NCBI RefSeq assembly: GCF_937927635.1
Contig: NZ_CALBRW010000036.1
Location: forward strand, 1 to 5,523
Direction of reading: 5' to 3'
DNA: 5,523 bases
Origin: an uncultured Microbacterium sp.
GTDB taxonomy: Bacteria; Actinomycetota; Actinomycetes; Actinomycetales; Microbacteriaceae
Below, piece by piece: positions 1 to 5,523 of this stretch (position 1 is its first letter; every line of letters begins with the position of its first letter). The notes beneath the pieces are model-generated. The model was given only the letters and a program-made list of their open reading frames with translations, had not been told where the DNA came from and did no database searches. The translations under genes were made by a program, and so were the position numbers.

Positions 1-32
1 GCGGGTCGCATGTGGCTGGCTCCGCGCCCGTG

Positions 33-58
33 AGCCCGCCATTCGGGCCCCGCGGGCT
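33..58. terminator. weak hairpin upstream of groES, possible terminator of an upstream gene
   Basis: AGCCCGC (33-39) can pair with GCGGGCT (52-58) around a 12-base loop, and an alternative smaller stem GCCCG/CGGGC (34-38 with 44-48) competes with it. There is no T-run after it. A plus-strand reading frame entering from the window edge stops with TGA at 31-33, just before the hairpin, which would fit the tail of an upstream gene, but only ten codons of it are visible and I do not recognise them. The rest of 1-110 shows nothing I can name. Confidence 0.25.
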
Positions 59-110
59 GTGGGCGAGCTCCGAACTCGCACACACCGGAACCCTGCGCAG
101 CCTGATTCGA

Positions 111-137
111 TTGGCACTCGCATTGCGTGAGTGCCAA
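111..137. promoter_or_regulatory. CIRCE operator 1 (HrcA binding site)
   Basis: A perfect 9-9-9 inverted repeat: TTGGCACTC (111-119), a 9-base spacer, GAGTGCCAA (129-137). The known CIRCE consensus is TTAGCACTC-N9-GAGTGCTAA, the site of the heat-shock repressor HrcA. This copy differs at the third position of one arm and at the matching position of the other, so symmetry is kept. It lies 85 to 111 bases before the groES start, at and just upstream of the likely -35 box. Confidence 0.93.
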
Positions 138-152
138 CGCACGGCCTACACT
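123..152 (+). promoter_or_regulatory. candidate sigma-A promoter of groES
   Basis: TTGCGT (123-128) as -35 and TACACT (147-152) as -10, with an 18-base spacer, is the best housekeeping-type promoter between the two CIRCE sites. The -35 overlaps the spacer and right arm of CIRCE 1. The predicted start of transcription near 158-160 falls inside CIRCE 2, so repressor bound at either site would block polymerase. The hexamers are imperfect, as is usual in high-GC actinobacteria, so the exact start is an inference. Confidence 0.5.
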
Positions 153-156
153 GGAG

Positions 157-183
157 TTAGCACCCTCGGCATGAGAGTGCTAA
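157..183. promoter_or_regulatory. CIRCE operator 2 (HrcA binding site)
   Basis: TTAGCACCC (157-165), a 9-base spacer, GAGTGCTAA (175-183). The right arm matches the CIRCE consensus exactly; the left arm has one change (C for T at its eighth base), which breaks symmetry at one pair. It sits at the predicted transcription start, 38 bases before the groES start codon, so it may also form a stem-loop in the 5' leader of the mRNA. Confidence 0.92.
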
Positions 184-221
184 CAGTCTTCTGATCTCAG
201 TCACGAAAGAAGAGGTACACC

Positions 222-518
222 GTGTCGGTTTCCATCAAGCCGCTCGAGGACCGCATCGTCATCCAGCAGGTCGAGGCAGAGCAGACCACCGCAAGCGGTC
301 TGGTCATCCCCGACACTGCGAAGGAGAAGCCCCAGGAGGGCGAGGTCGTGGCTGTGGGCCCCGGCCGCATCGACGACAACGGCAACCGCGTTCCGCTCGA
401 CGTCGCCGTGGGCGACCGCGTGCTCTACAGCAAGTACGGCGGAACCGAGGTGAAGTTCGGCGCTGACGAGTACCTCGTGCTCTCGGCCCGCGACGTCCTC
501 GCGGTCGTCGTCCGCTGA
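222..518 (+). CDS. groES: co-chaperonin GroES (Hsp10)
   Basis: GroES forms the seven-membered cytoplasmic lid that closes the GroEL chamber during ATP-driven protein folding. The 98-residue product has the normal family length. It opens with the conserved I5-K6-P7-L8-x-D-R11, carries the mobile loop (about residues 18-36) with the GroEL-contacting L27-V28-I29, a roof-loop stretch GRIDDNGNR (48-56), and the GDRVLYSKYGGTEV block (64-77). The GTG start is chosen because a purine-rich Shine-Dalgarno (AGAGG, 211-215) lies 6 bases upstream and the protein aligns from its first residues. Regulation by HrcA is strongly implied by two CIRCE operators in the leader. It is not followed by groEL: a strong hairpin and then a transporter gene come next, so the gene appears to be transcribed alone. 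Nothing in the protein looks damaged. Confidence 0.98.
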   Translation: MSVSIKPLEDRIVIQQVEAEQTTASGLVIPDTAKEKPQEGEVVAVGPGRIDDNGNRVPLDVAVGDRVLYSKYGGTEVKFGADEYLVLSARDVLAVVVR

Positions 519-533
519 CGCTGACGTTCTCAG

Positions 534-562
534 AGGGCCCGGATGCCGTGCATCCGGGCCCT
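534..562 (+). terminator. intrinsic terminator of groES
   Basis: A perfect stem of 13 pairs: AGGGCCCGGATGC (534-546) with GCATCCGGGCCCT (550-562) around the triloop CGT, beginning 16 bases after the groES stop. Only two T's follow, typical of actinobacterial terminators with strong GC stems and short U-tracts. The following gene starts 33 bases later, so this hairpin isolates groES from it. Confidence 0.85.
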
Positions 563-582
563 TCGTCGTCCCCGCCCGCCAC

Positions 583-597
583 TAGGCTTGATCGGTG
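583..597 (+). promoter_or_regulatory. -10 box of a probable leaderless rarD transcript
   Basis: TAGGCT (583-588) fits the TANNNT form of a -10 hexamer and ends 6 bases before the GTG start at 595-597. With the usual -10 to start distance, transcription would begin at or next to the G of the GTG. No Shine-Dalgarno is present in front of it; the upstream stretch is C-rich. No convincing -35 is visible, because that place is occupied by the groES terminator. Leaderless mRNAs are common in actinobacteria, and this spacing is their usual signature. Confidence 0.55.
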
Positions 598-1518
598 AGC
601 ACGAAGTCGGCCGGCACCCTGTACACCATCGGCGCCTACCTGCTGTGGGGCGTCTTCCCGCTGTACTTCATCGCGCTCGACCCCACCGGCCCCTTCGAGG
701 TCGTCGCCTGGCGGCTGCTGCTGACGCTGGTGTTCTGCGCGCTGCTGCTGAGCGTCACACGCGGCTGGCAGCGGCTGCTCGTCATCTGGCGGCAGCCCAG
801 GCTGCTGGCGCTCACGGCCCTGGCCGGACTGCTCATCTACATCAACTGGCAGGTCTTCGTGATCGCCACGATGGGCGGGGCCGTCGTGGAGACGAGCCTG
901 GGCTACTTCATCAACCCGATCTTCACCGTGCTGCTGGGCGTGCTGGTGCTCCACGAGCGCATCCGCGCGGCGCAATGGGTCGCCATCGGCATCGCCGGCA
1001 TAGCAGTGGGCGTGATCATCGTCGCGCACGGCACGTTCCCCTGGATCGCCCTGTCGCTGACGGCGTCGTTCGGCCTGTACGGCCTGGTCAAGAAGAAGAT
1101 CGGCCCGCAGGTGGATGCCGCCAGCGGCCTCACGCTGGAATCCTTCTGGATGATCCCGGTGGCCATCGTCATCCTCGTCTTCGTCGCGCAGGACGGCCGC
1201 GGCATCACGATGGGCACGATCAGCCCGCTGCACACGGTGCTGCTCAGCTGCGCGGGCATCGCCACGGCCGTGCCGCTGCTGCTGTTCGCCGCCGGCACGC
1301 GCCGGGTGGACCTCTCACTGGTGGGGATGATCCAGTTCATCACCCCGATCATGCAGTTCCTGCTGGGCTGGGCCGTGCTGGGGGAGCCCATGCCGCCGGA
1401 GCGCTGGATCGGATTCGTCCTGGTATGGCTCGCGATCGTCGTGTTCGTCGGCGATCTGCTGGTGCAGAAGGCCCGCGGCCGCCACGAGGAGCCGGCCGAG
1501 CCGGCCGAGCTGGTCTGA
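595..1518 (+). CDS. rarD: RarD-type EamA/DMT-family membrane transporter
   Basis: An inner-membrane protein of the drug/metabolite transporter superfamily, RarD branch (named after a chloramphenicol-sensitivity phenotype; true substrates of the branch are largely unknown). The 307 residues hold about ten hydrophobic segments, roughly at 8-28, 34-54, 67-83, 85-93, 100-120, 126-144, 147-164, 184-198, 211-234 and 239-290 (the last stretch contains two). RarD-like motifs visible are AYLLWGVFPLYF (14-25), INWQVFV (83-89) and ETSLGYFINPIF (99-110). A basic patch KKK (166-168) lies between the two EamA halves, and the tail from about 291 is charged with a short EPAE repeat. The GTG start is chosen from the RarD-like N-terminus and the -10 hexamer just before it. 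It lies between groES and a liv gene on the same strand but seems to be its own unit. A substrate cannot be named from sequence. Confidence 0.92.
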   Translation: MSTKSAGTLYTIGAYLLWGVFPLYFIALDPTGPFEVVAWRLLLTLVFCALLLSVTRGWQRLLVIWRQPRLLALTALAGLLIYINWQVFVIATMGGAVVETSLGYFINPIFTVLLGVLVLHERIRAAQWVAIGIAGIAVGVIIVAHGTFPWIALSLTASFGLYGLVKKKIGPQVDAASGLTLESFWMIPVAIVILVFVAQDGRGITMGTISPLHTVLLSCAGIATAVPLLLFAAGTRRVDLSLVGMIQFITPIMQFLLGWAVLGEPMPPERWIGFVLVWLAIVVFVGDLLVQKARGRHEEPAEPAELV

Positions 1519-1584
1519 GCGGGCGCCGGCCGGATCGTTAAGCGACCGAGACAACCGCGGCCACCGCCGGGACGCCCGAGAGAA

Positions 1585-1590
1585 TAGGGT
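1585..1590 (+). promoter_or_regulatory. candidate -10 box for livK
   Basis: TAGGGT at 1585-1590 matches TANNNT in the 122-base gap between rarD and the livK-like gene. It would give a leader of about 40 bases. I find no good -35 at 16 to 19 bases upstream. Between it and the start codon, two small mutually exclusive hairpins can be drawn (CACC/GGTG at 1597-1600 with 1605-1608, and GTGG/CCAC at 1606-1609 with 1614-1617), too short to call a regulator. Confidence 0.35.
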
Positions 1591-1640
1591 AAGAGGCACC
1601 CGAAGGTGGTATTCCACGTTCAGTTACGCAAGGGAGCAAC

Positions 1641-2927
1641 ATGAACGCATTGAAGGGCTCGCGTGGAGCGAGGATCTTCGCAGGGATCGCGCTTGTCAGC
1701 GCATCCGCACTGGTCATCGCCGGCTGCTCGAGCACGCCGGCCGGCGAGAAGACGAATGACGGGAACAAGAAGCCCGCAGCCGATCTCACCCTCAAGCTGG
1801 GATCGCTGCTTCCGTCGTCCGGTTCGCTGGCATTCCTGGGACCGCCGATGTACGCAGCAGTCGGACTCGCGACGCAGGAGATCAACGACGCCAAGGCCGG
1901 CATCACCGTCTCGATGAACTCGCAGGACGAGGGCGACAGCGACACCAAGGCGTACGTGACCTCGATCACGACGCTGCAGAACGCGGGCGTCGCCGGCATC
2001 GTCGGCGCCGCGGCATCCGGTGTGTCCAAGATCATCCTCGACGGCAACGTCAGCAAGGGCATCATCACGATCTCGCCCTCGAACACGTCGCCCGACTTCA
2101 CCAAGCTGTCCGAGGACGGTGCCACGAAGGGGCTGTACTTCCGCACCGCCCCCAGTGACCTGCTGCAGGGCGAGGTGCTCGGCAACCTGATGTCGCAGGA
2201 CGGACGCAAGACGCTCGGCATCATCTACCAGAACGACCCGTACGGCACCGGCCTGCGCGACGCGATCAAGAACACGTTCGAAGGCTCGGGCGGCAAGGTC
2301 GTCGAGGCGGTCGGCTTCAACGTCGGCGACTCGCAGTTCGACGCTCAGGTCGAGTCCATCAAGGCCGCCAATCCGGACGCCGTGGCGATCGTCTCGTTCG
2401 AGCAGTTCCGCACCATCGCGCCGCTGCTGGTGAACGCCGGCATCACGGCCGATCACTTCTACATGGTCGACGGCAACGTCTCCAACTACGGCACCACCGG
2501 CGACAGCGCCATCCCGGTGTCGCTCGAGGGGGCACAGGGCACCCGCCCCGGTCCGGCGCTGAAGGACGACTTCACCAACCGCCTGCAGACGTACTGGACG
2601 GGCAAGGGCAACGCCGAGATCAAGGACTTCACCTACGCGGCTGAGTCCTACGACGCGGTGGTCCTGATGGCTCTGGCCTCGCTGGAGGCGCAGTCGGTCA
2701 AGGGCGTCGACATCGCGAAGAAGATGCAGGCGGTCTCCGGCGGCGTCAAGGGCGGCACGGCGTGCACCACGTTCGCCGAGTGCGCCAAGATCATCAACGA
2801 CGGCGGCAAGGCCGACTACAACGGCTACTCCGGCGACATCACGTTCGACAAGTGGGGCGACCCGCAGGGTGCCGCGATCGGCATCTTCAAGTACGGCGCG
2901 GACAACATGTACACCCGCACCAACTGA
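1641..2927 (+). CDS. livK: branched-chain/hydrophobic amino acid ABC transporter, substrate-binding lipoprotein (LivK-like)
   Basis: The extracytoplasmic substrate receptor of a LivK/HAAT-type ABC importer, probably for branched-chain or related hydrophobic amino acids; related receptors bind amides, urea or other ligands, so the substrate is an inference. The 428-residue product begins with a basic N-region, a hydrophobic core (12-27) and the lipobox V25-I-A-G-C29, so it should be lipidated on Cys29 and tethered to the outer face of the membrane. A polar linker (30-48) leads into a type-I periplasmic-binding fold: LKLGSLLPSSGSLAFLGPPM (51-70), the hinge-side TLGIIYQNDPYGTGL (191-205), and a C-terminal GYSGDITFDKWGDPQGA (395-411). 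Cys375 and Cys381 may form a disulfide outside the cell. ATG is preceded by AAGGGAG (1630-1636) 4 bases away. It is transcribed separately from, and towards, the livMGF genes. Confidence 0.94.
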   Translation: MNALKGSRGARIFAGIALVSASALVIAGCSSTPAGEKTNDGNKKPAADLTLKLGSLLPSSGSLAFLGPPMYAAVGLATQEINDAKAGITVSMNSQDEGDSDTKAYVTSITTLQNAGVAGIVGAAASGVSKIILDGNVSKGIITISPSNTSPDFTKLSEDGATKGLYFRTAPSDLLQGEVLGNLMSQDGRKTLGIIYQNDPYGTGLRDAIKNTFEGSGGKVVEAVGFNVGDSQFDAQVESIKAANPDAVAIVSFEQFRTIAPLLVNAGITADHFYMVDGNVSNYGTTGDSAIPVSLEGAQGTRPGPALKDDFTNRLQTYWTGKGNAEIKDFTYAAESYDAVVLMALASLEAQSVKGVDIAKKMQAVSGGVKGGTACTTFAECAKIINDGGKADYNGYSGDITFDKWGDPQGAAIGIFKYGADNMYTRTN

Positions 2928-2943
2928 CACATCGCGTATGAGG

Positions 2944-2974
2944 GGCTCCGGATGCTGCGGCATCCGGAGCCTTT
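2944..2974 (+). terminator. intrinsic terminator of livK
   Basis: A perfect 12-pair stem, GGCTCCGGATGC (2944-2955) with GCATCCGGAGCC (2960-2971), a TGCG loop, and TTT right after. It begins 16 bases after the livK stop codon, the same distance as for groES. Confidence 0.88.
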
Positions 2975-2984
2975 CGCATGCCCT

Positions 2985-3010
2985 GGGTTGCCGAGCCTGT
3001 CGGAGCACCC
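2985..3010. repeat. imperfect inverted repeat between the convergent terminators
   Basis: GGGT (2985-2988) pairs with ACCC (3007-3010), and an inner CCGA (2991-2994) pairs with TCGG (3000-3003) around the loop GCCTG; a 2-by-3 internal loop separates the two stems. From memory, the core resembles a short intergenic palindrome built around GAGCCTGTCG that recurs in Microbacteriaceae-like genomes. Only one copy is in this window, so repetitiveness is not shown here. Confidence 0.3.
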
Positions 3011-3020
3011 CTGGACACGC

Positions 3021-3054
3021 AGAAGGGGCGGATGCCGAAGCATCCGCCCCTTCT
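3021..3054 (-). terminator. intrinsic terminator of livMGF (possibly bidirectional)
   Basis: A perfect 15-pair stem, AGAAGGGGCGGATGC (3021-3035) with GCATCCGCCCCTTCT (3040-3054), starting 13 bases past the livF stop. Read on the minus strand the loop is UUCG closed by a C-G pair, the classic extra-stable tetraloop. The stem ends in A-T pairs at its base, so either strand gets a short U-containing 3' arm, and it could also back up the livK terminator. It is the longest stem in the window. Confidence 0.87.
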
Positions 3055-3067
3055 CGAGATGTACGAC

Positions 3068-3867
<800 letters not shown>

Positions 3868-3871
<4 letters not shown>

Positions 3872-4878
3872 GACTGCTCCTCCTCGAGGTCGGCCTCGGC
3901 CTCGGCGTCGATCTTCTCGCGGATCTTCACGGCCGTCGTGTCGGACATCACCTGGATGCGGCCGGTGACCGCTCCGAGGTCCACGTCCTGGTGCGCGCCC
4001 AGGTAGGCGTCGACCACGGCCGGGTCGTCCATGACGTCCTCGGGCGGACCCTCGGCCACCACGCGGCCCTCGGCCATCACGACGACCCAGTCGGCGATGT
4101 GGCGGACCATGTGCATGTCGTGCTCGACGAACAGCACGGTCATGCCGCGATCCTTCAGGCCCAGGATGTGATCCAGCAGCGACTGCGTGAGCGCGGGGTT
4201 GACCCCGGCCATCGGCTCGTCGAGCATCACCAGGTTCGGGTCGCTCATCAGCGCGCGCGCCATCTCCAGCAGCTTGCGCTGCCCGCCGGAGAGGGATGCC
4301 GCGAAGTCCTTCTCCTTGGCATCCAGCTTGAACCGGGTCAGCAGCTCGCGGGCCTTCTCCTCGATCTGCTTCTCCTGCTCGCGCCAGAAGAAGGGGAACA
4401 GGCTCTGCCAGAAGCGCTCGCCCACCTGATGCGGTGCGCCGAGCTTCATGTTCTCCAGCACCGAAAGCAGCGAGAGCGACTTGGTCAGCTGGAAGGTGCG
4501 CACCTGGCCCATCCGCGCCACCTTGAACGACGGCACGCCCGCCAGGCTCTTCCCGTCATACGACCAGGAGCCGGCATTGGGCTTGTCGAACCCGCACAGC
4601 AGGTTGAACAGCGTGGTCTTGCCCGCGCCGTTGGGGCCGATCAGCGCCGTGATGGCGCCGCGCGGGATCTCCACGTGGTCGACGTCGACGGCGATCAGAC
4701 CGCCGAAGCGACGCTCCACGCCGTCGGCGATGAGGATCGGGTCGACCTTCGCGACGCCCGGAGCCGCGGGCCCCTTCGCCAGTCCGGTCGACTTCTGGCG
4801 CTTGGCCGGAGTGACGGCCTCCGCCGCCTCCAGCGGGGACGCCGGCATCCCGGCGTCCATGTTCTCATCAGTGGACAA
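3868..4878 (-). CDS. livG: branched-chain amino acid ABC transporter ATP-binding protein LivG
   Basis: The second cytoplasmic ATPase of the importer, expected to pair with LivF under the LivH/LivM permease. Walker A GPNGAGKTT is at 81-89, Q-loop Gln130 in VRTFQLTKSL, signature LSGGQ at 196-200 in SLSGGQRKLLEMARALMSDP, Walker B LVMLDEP at 216-222, D-loop AGVNP at 224-228 and switch His253 in LFVEHDMHMV, so all catalytic parts are present. At 336 residues it is longer than the roughly 255 usual for LivG: about 45 residues precede the domain and about 40 charged residues follow AYLGAHQ (291-297), ending in EEEQS. TTG at 4878 is preferred because GGGAG lies 7 bases upstream; this makes it overlap livM by 11 bases. 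ATG at 4860 (7 bases after livM, weaker Shine-Dalgarno) is the alternative. livF overlaps its stop codon. Confidence 0.95.
3877..3885 (-). promoter_or_regulatory. livF ribosome binding site formed by the livG Glu codons
   Basis: On the minus strand GAGGAGGAG, the codons for the three consecutive Glu residues near the LivG C-terminus, lies 5 bases before the livF ATG and closely matches the anti-Shine-Dalgarno complement. It supports the ATG at 3871 and translational coupling through the ATGA overlap. Confidence 0.8.
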
Positions 4879-5523
4879 AGGTCATCTCCCTCTTGTCTCC
4901 CAGGATTCCCTGCGGGCGGAAGATCACCAGCAGCATCAGCGCGACGCCGACCAGCGCGAAGCGGATCGAACCCGCCTGCAGGTTCGAGATGGGCAGGATG
5001 CCCGCCGAGACCATCTGCGAGAGCACGTTGCCCAGCAGGGCGAACACGACCCAGAACAGCACGGCGCCCAGCGTCGGGCCGAACACCGTGGCGGCGCCTC
5101 CCAGCAGCAGGATCGTCCACAGGAAGAACGTCAGCGAGGTGGAGTAGTCGTTGGGGACCACCGCGGTCGGCAGCACGAACACGATTCCCGCCGCTGCGCC
5201 GATCATCCCGCCGACCACGAGCGCCTGCATCTTGTAGGCGAACACGTTCTTGCCGAGCGAGCGGACGGCATCCTCGTCCTCGCGGATGCCCTTCAGAACG
5301 CGACCCCACGGGCTGCGCATGAGCGCCCAGACCAGGGCCAGCGCGATGCCGAGCAGCACCAGGCCGAACACGCGGTACCAGAGGTCGTTCTCGTTCCAGG
5401 TCCACGGGCCGAAGCCGTACGTTCCCTCCGGGAACGGGTTGGCGTCGCGGAATCCGCGCTGGTAGTTGGCCAGGCCGCCGGCCGAGTTGGTCCACTCGCG
5501 GAACAGCTCGGTGGTGAACAGCA
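4868..5523 (-). CDS. livM: branched-chain amino acid ABC transporter permease LivM (partial, C-terminal part)
   Basis: A membrane permease subunit of the importer, expected to pair with LivH. The frame is open from the window edge to a TGA at 4868-4870, giving 217 residues of the C-terminal part; the start lies outside. An apparent start at 5371 is an internal valine codon, because the same frame continues upstream with sensible protein. Visible are a hydrophilic, aromatic-rich, probably extracytoplasmic loop (about 8-50), membrane segments near 51-67, 98-117, 128-147, 151-170 and 187-201, and the cytoplasmic coupling motif RVLKGIREDEDAVRSLGKN (74-92), the LivM form of the EAA loop that docks on the ATPase. 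The family-typical ending FRPQGILG is at 201-208. Its last codons contain the livG Shine-Dalgarno. livH and the operon promoter would be expected beyond the window edge. Confidence 0.94.
   Translation of the reverse strand, partial: LFTTELFREWTNSAGGLANYQRGFRDANPFPEGTYGFGPWTWNENDLWYRVFGLVLLGIALALVWALMRSPWGRVLKGIREDEDAVRSLGKNVFAYKMQALVVGGMIGAAAGIVFVLPTAVVPNDYSTSLTFFLWTILLLGGAATVFGPTLGAVLFWVVFALLGNVLSQMVSAGILPISNLQAGSIRFALVGVALMLLVIFRPQGILGDKREMTFVH
4886..4890 (-). promoter_or_regulatory. livG ribosome binding site inside livM
   Basis: On the minus strand GGGAG sits 7 bases before the TTG at 4878, within the last codons of livM (the R-E of the KREM stretch). The alternative ATG at 4860 has only a weak GATGAG in front of it. 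This favours TTG initiation with an 11-base gene overlap. Confidence 0.6.

Noticed and set aside
12..194. 60-residue plus-strand open frame before groES
   Set aside because: It runs through both CIRCE sites and the promoter, has no ribosome binding site, and its product has no recognisable pattern.
217..217. LivF switch histidine replaced by glutamine (residue 217 of LivF, a protein coordinate) as a loss-of-function change
   Set aside because: VEQN at this place is usual for LivF-family ATPases; the partner LivG keeps the histidine (VEHD).
304..1233. 309-residue minus-strand open frame under groES and rarD
   Set aside because: It crosses the groES terminator, overlaps two well-supported genes, and has an Arg/Gln/Asp-rich low-complexity composition typical of antisense frames in high-GC DNA.
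1501..1533. Possible rarD terminator from CCGGCCG (1501-1507) and CGGCCGG (1527-1533)
   Set aside because: The stem is only 7 pairs, the loop is 19 bases, one arm lies inside the coding sequence and there is no T-run, so it is within chance for such GC-rich DNA.
543..1541. 332-residue plus-strand open frame overlapping rarD
   Set aside because: It starts inside the groES terminator and its product is an Arg/Ala/His-rich out-of-frame shadow, while the rarD frame gives clear membrane segments and family motifs.
1620..3008. 462-residue minus-strand open frame opposite livK
   Set aside because: It covers livK and its terminator and has the composition of an antisense shadow; the plus-strand frame has a signal peptide, lipobox and binding-protein fold motifs.
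3991..5322. 443-residue plus-strand open frame opposite livG and livM
   Set aside because: It is antisense to two genes with intact ABC and permease motifs, and its product is His/Arg/Leu-rich with no motif.
4868..5371. livM beginning at 5371
   Set aside because: The same frame stays open to the window edge and encodes plausible LivM sequence upstream (an aromatic-rich loop), so 5371 is an internal GTG valine codon.

Overview
The window is about two-thirds G+C, uses GTG and TTG as well as ATG starts, and carries a CIRCE-controlled groES, a probably leaderless gene and actinobacterial-style liv genes. This points to a high-GC Gram-positive actinobacterium, most plausibly of the Microbacteriaceae (Microbacterium-like). 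The family-level placement is inference from protein style, promoter style and terminator style, not a search result.

Layout. Positions 1-221 hold a control region with no supported gene: a weak hairpin near 33-58, two CIRCE operators (111-137 and 157-183) around a candidate sigma-A promoter, and a ribosome binding site. A stand-alone groES (222-518) follows and ends in a strong hairpin (534-562). groEL is not next to it. A RarD-type DMT-family membrane transporter gene (595-1518) starts only 6 bases after a -10-like hexamer, so it is probably translated from a leaderless mRNA. Next is a lipoprotein solute-binding gene of the branched-chain/hydrophobic amino acid ABC family, livK-like (1641-2927), with its own hairpin terminator. 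On the opposite strand, convergent with it, lies a tightly packed livM-livG-livF string (5523 down to 3068). livM is cut by the window edge, and the expected partner permease livH should lie just beyond it.

How it works together. The LivK lipoprotein would capture a substrate outside the membrane and deliver it to the LivH/LivM permease, driven by the LivG and LivF ATPases. The binding protein is transcribed separately from the permease/ATPase genes, and the two units meet tail to tail across a 140-base gap with back-to-back hairpins. Translation of livM, livG and livF appears coupled: each downstream Shine-Dalgarno sequence sits inside the upstream coding sequence and the genes overlap by a few bases. 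groES would be repressed by HrcA acting at the two CIRCE sites and released on heat or folding stress.

The region reads as ordinary core or near-core genome. I see no mobile element, CRISPR array, RNA gene or clearly new system. The points most worth a second look are the asymmetric CIRCE pair, the leaderless rarD start, the TTG start and terminal extensions of LivG, and the over-represented word GGATGC/GCATCC that also builds all three strong terminators.
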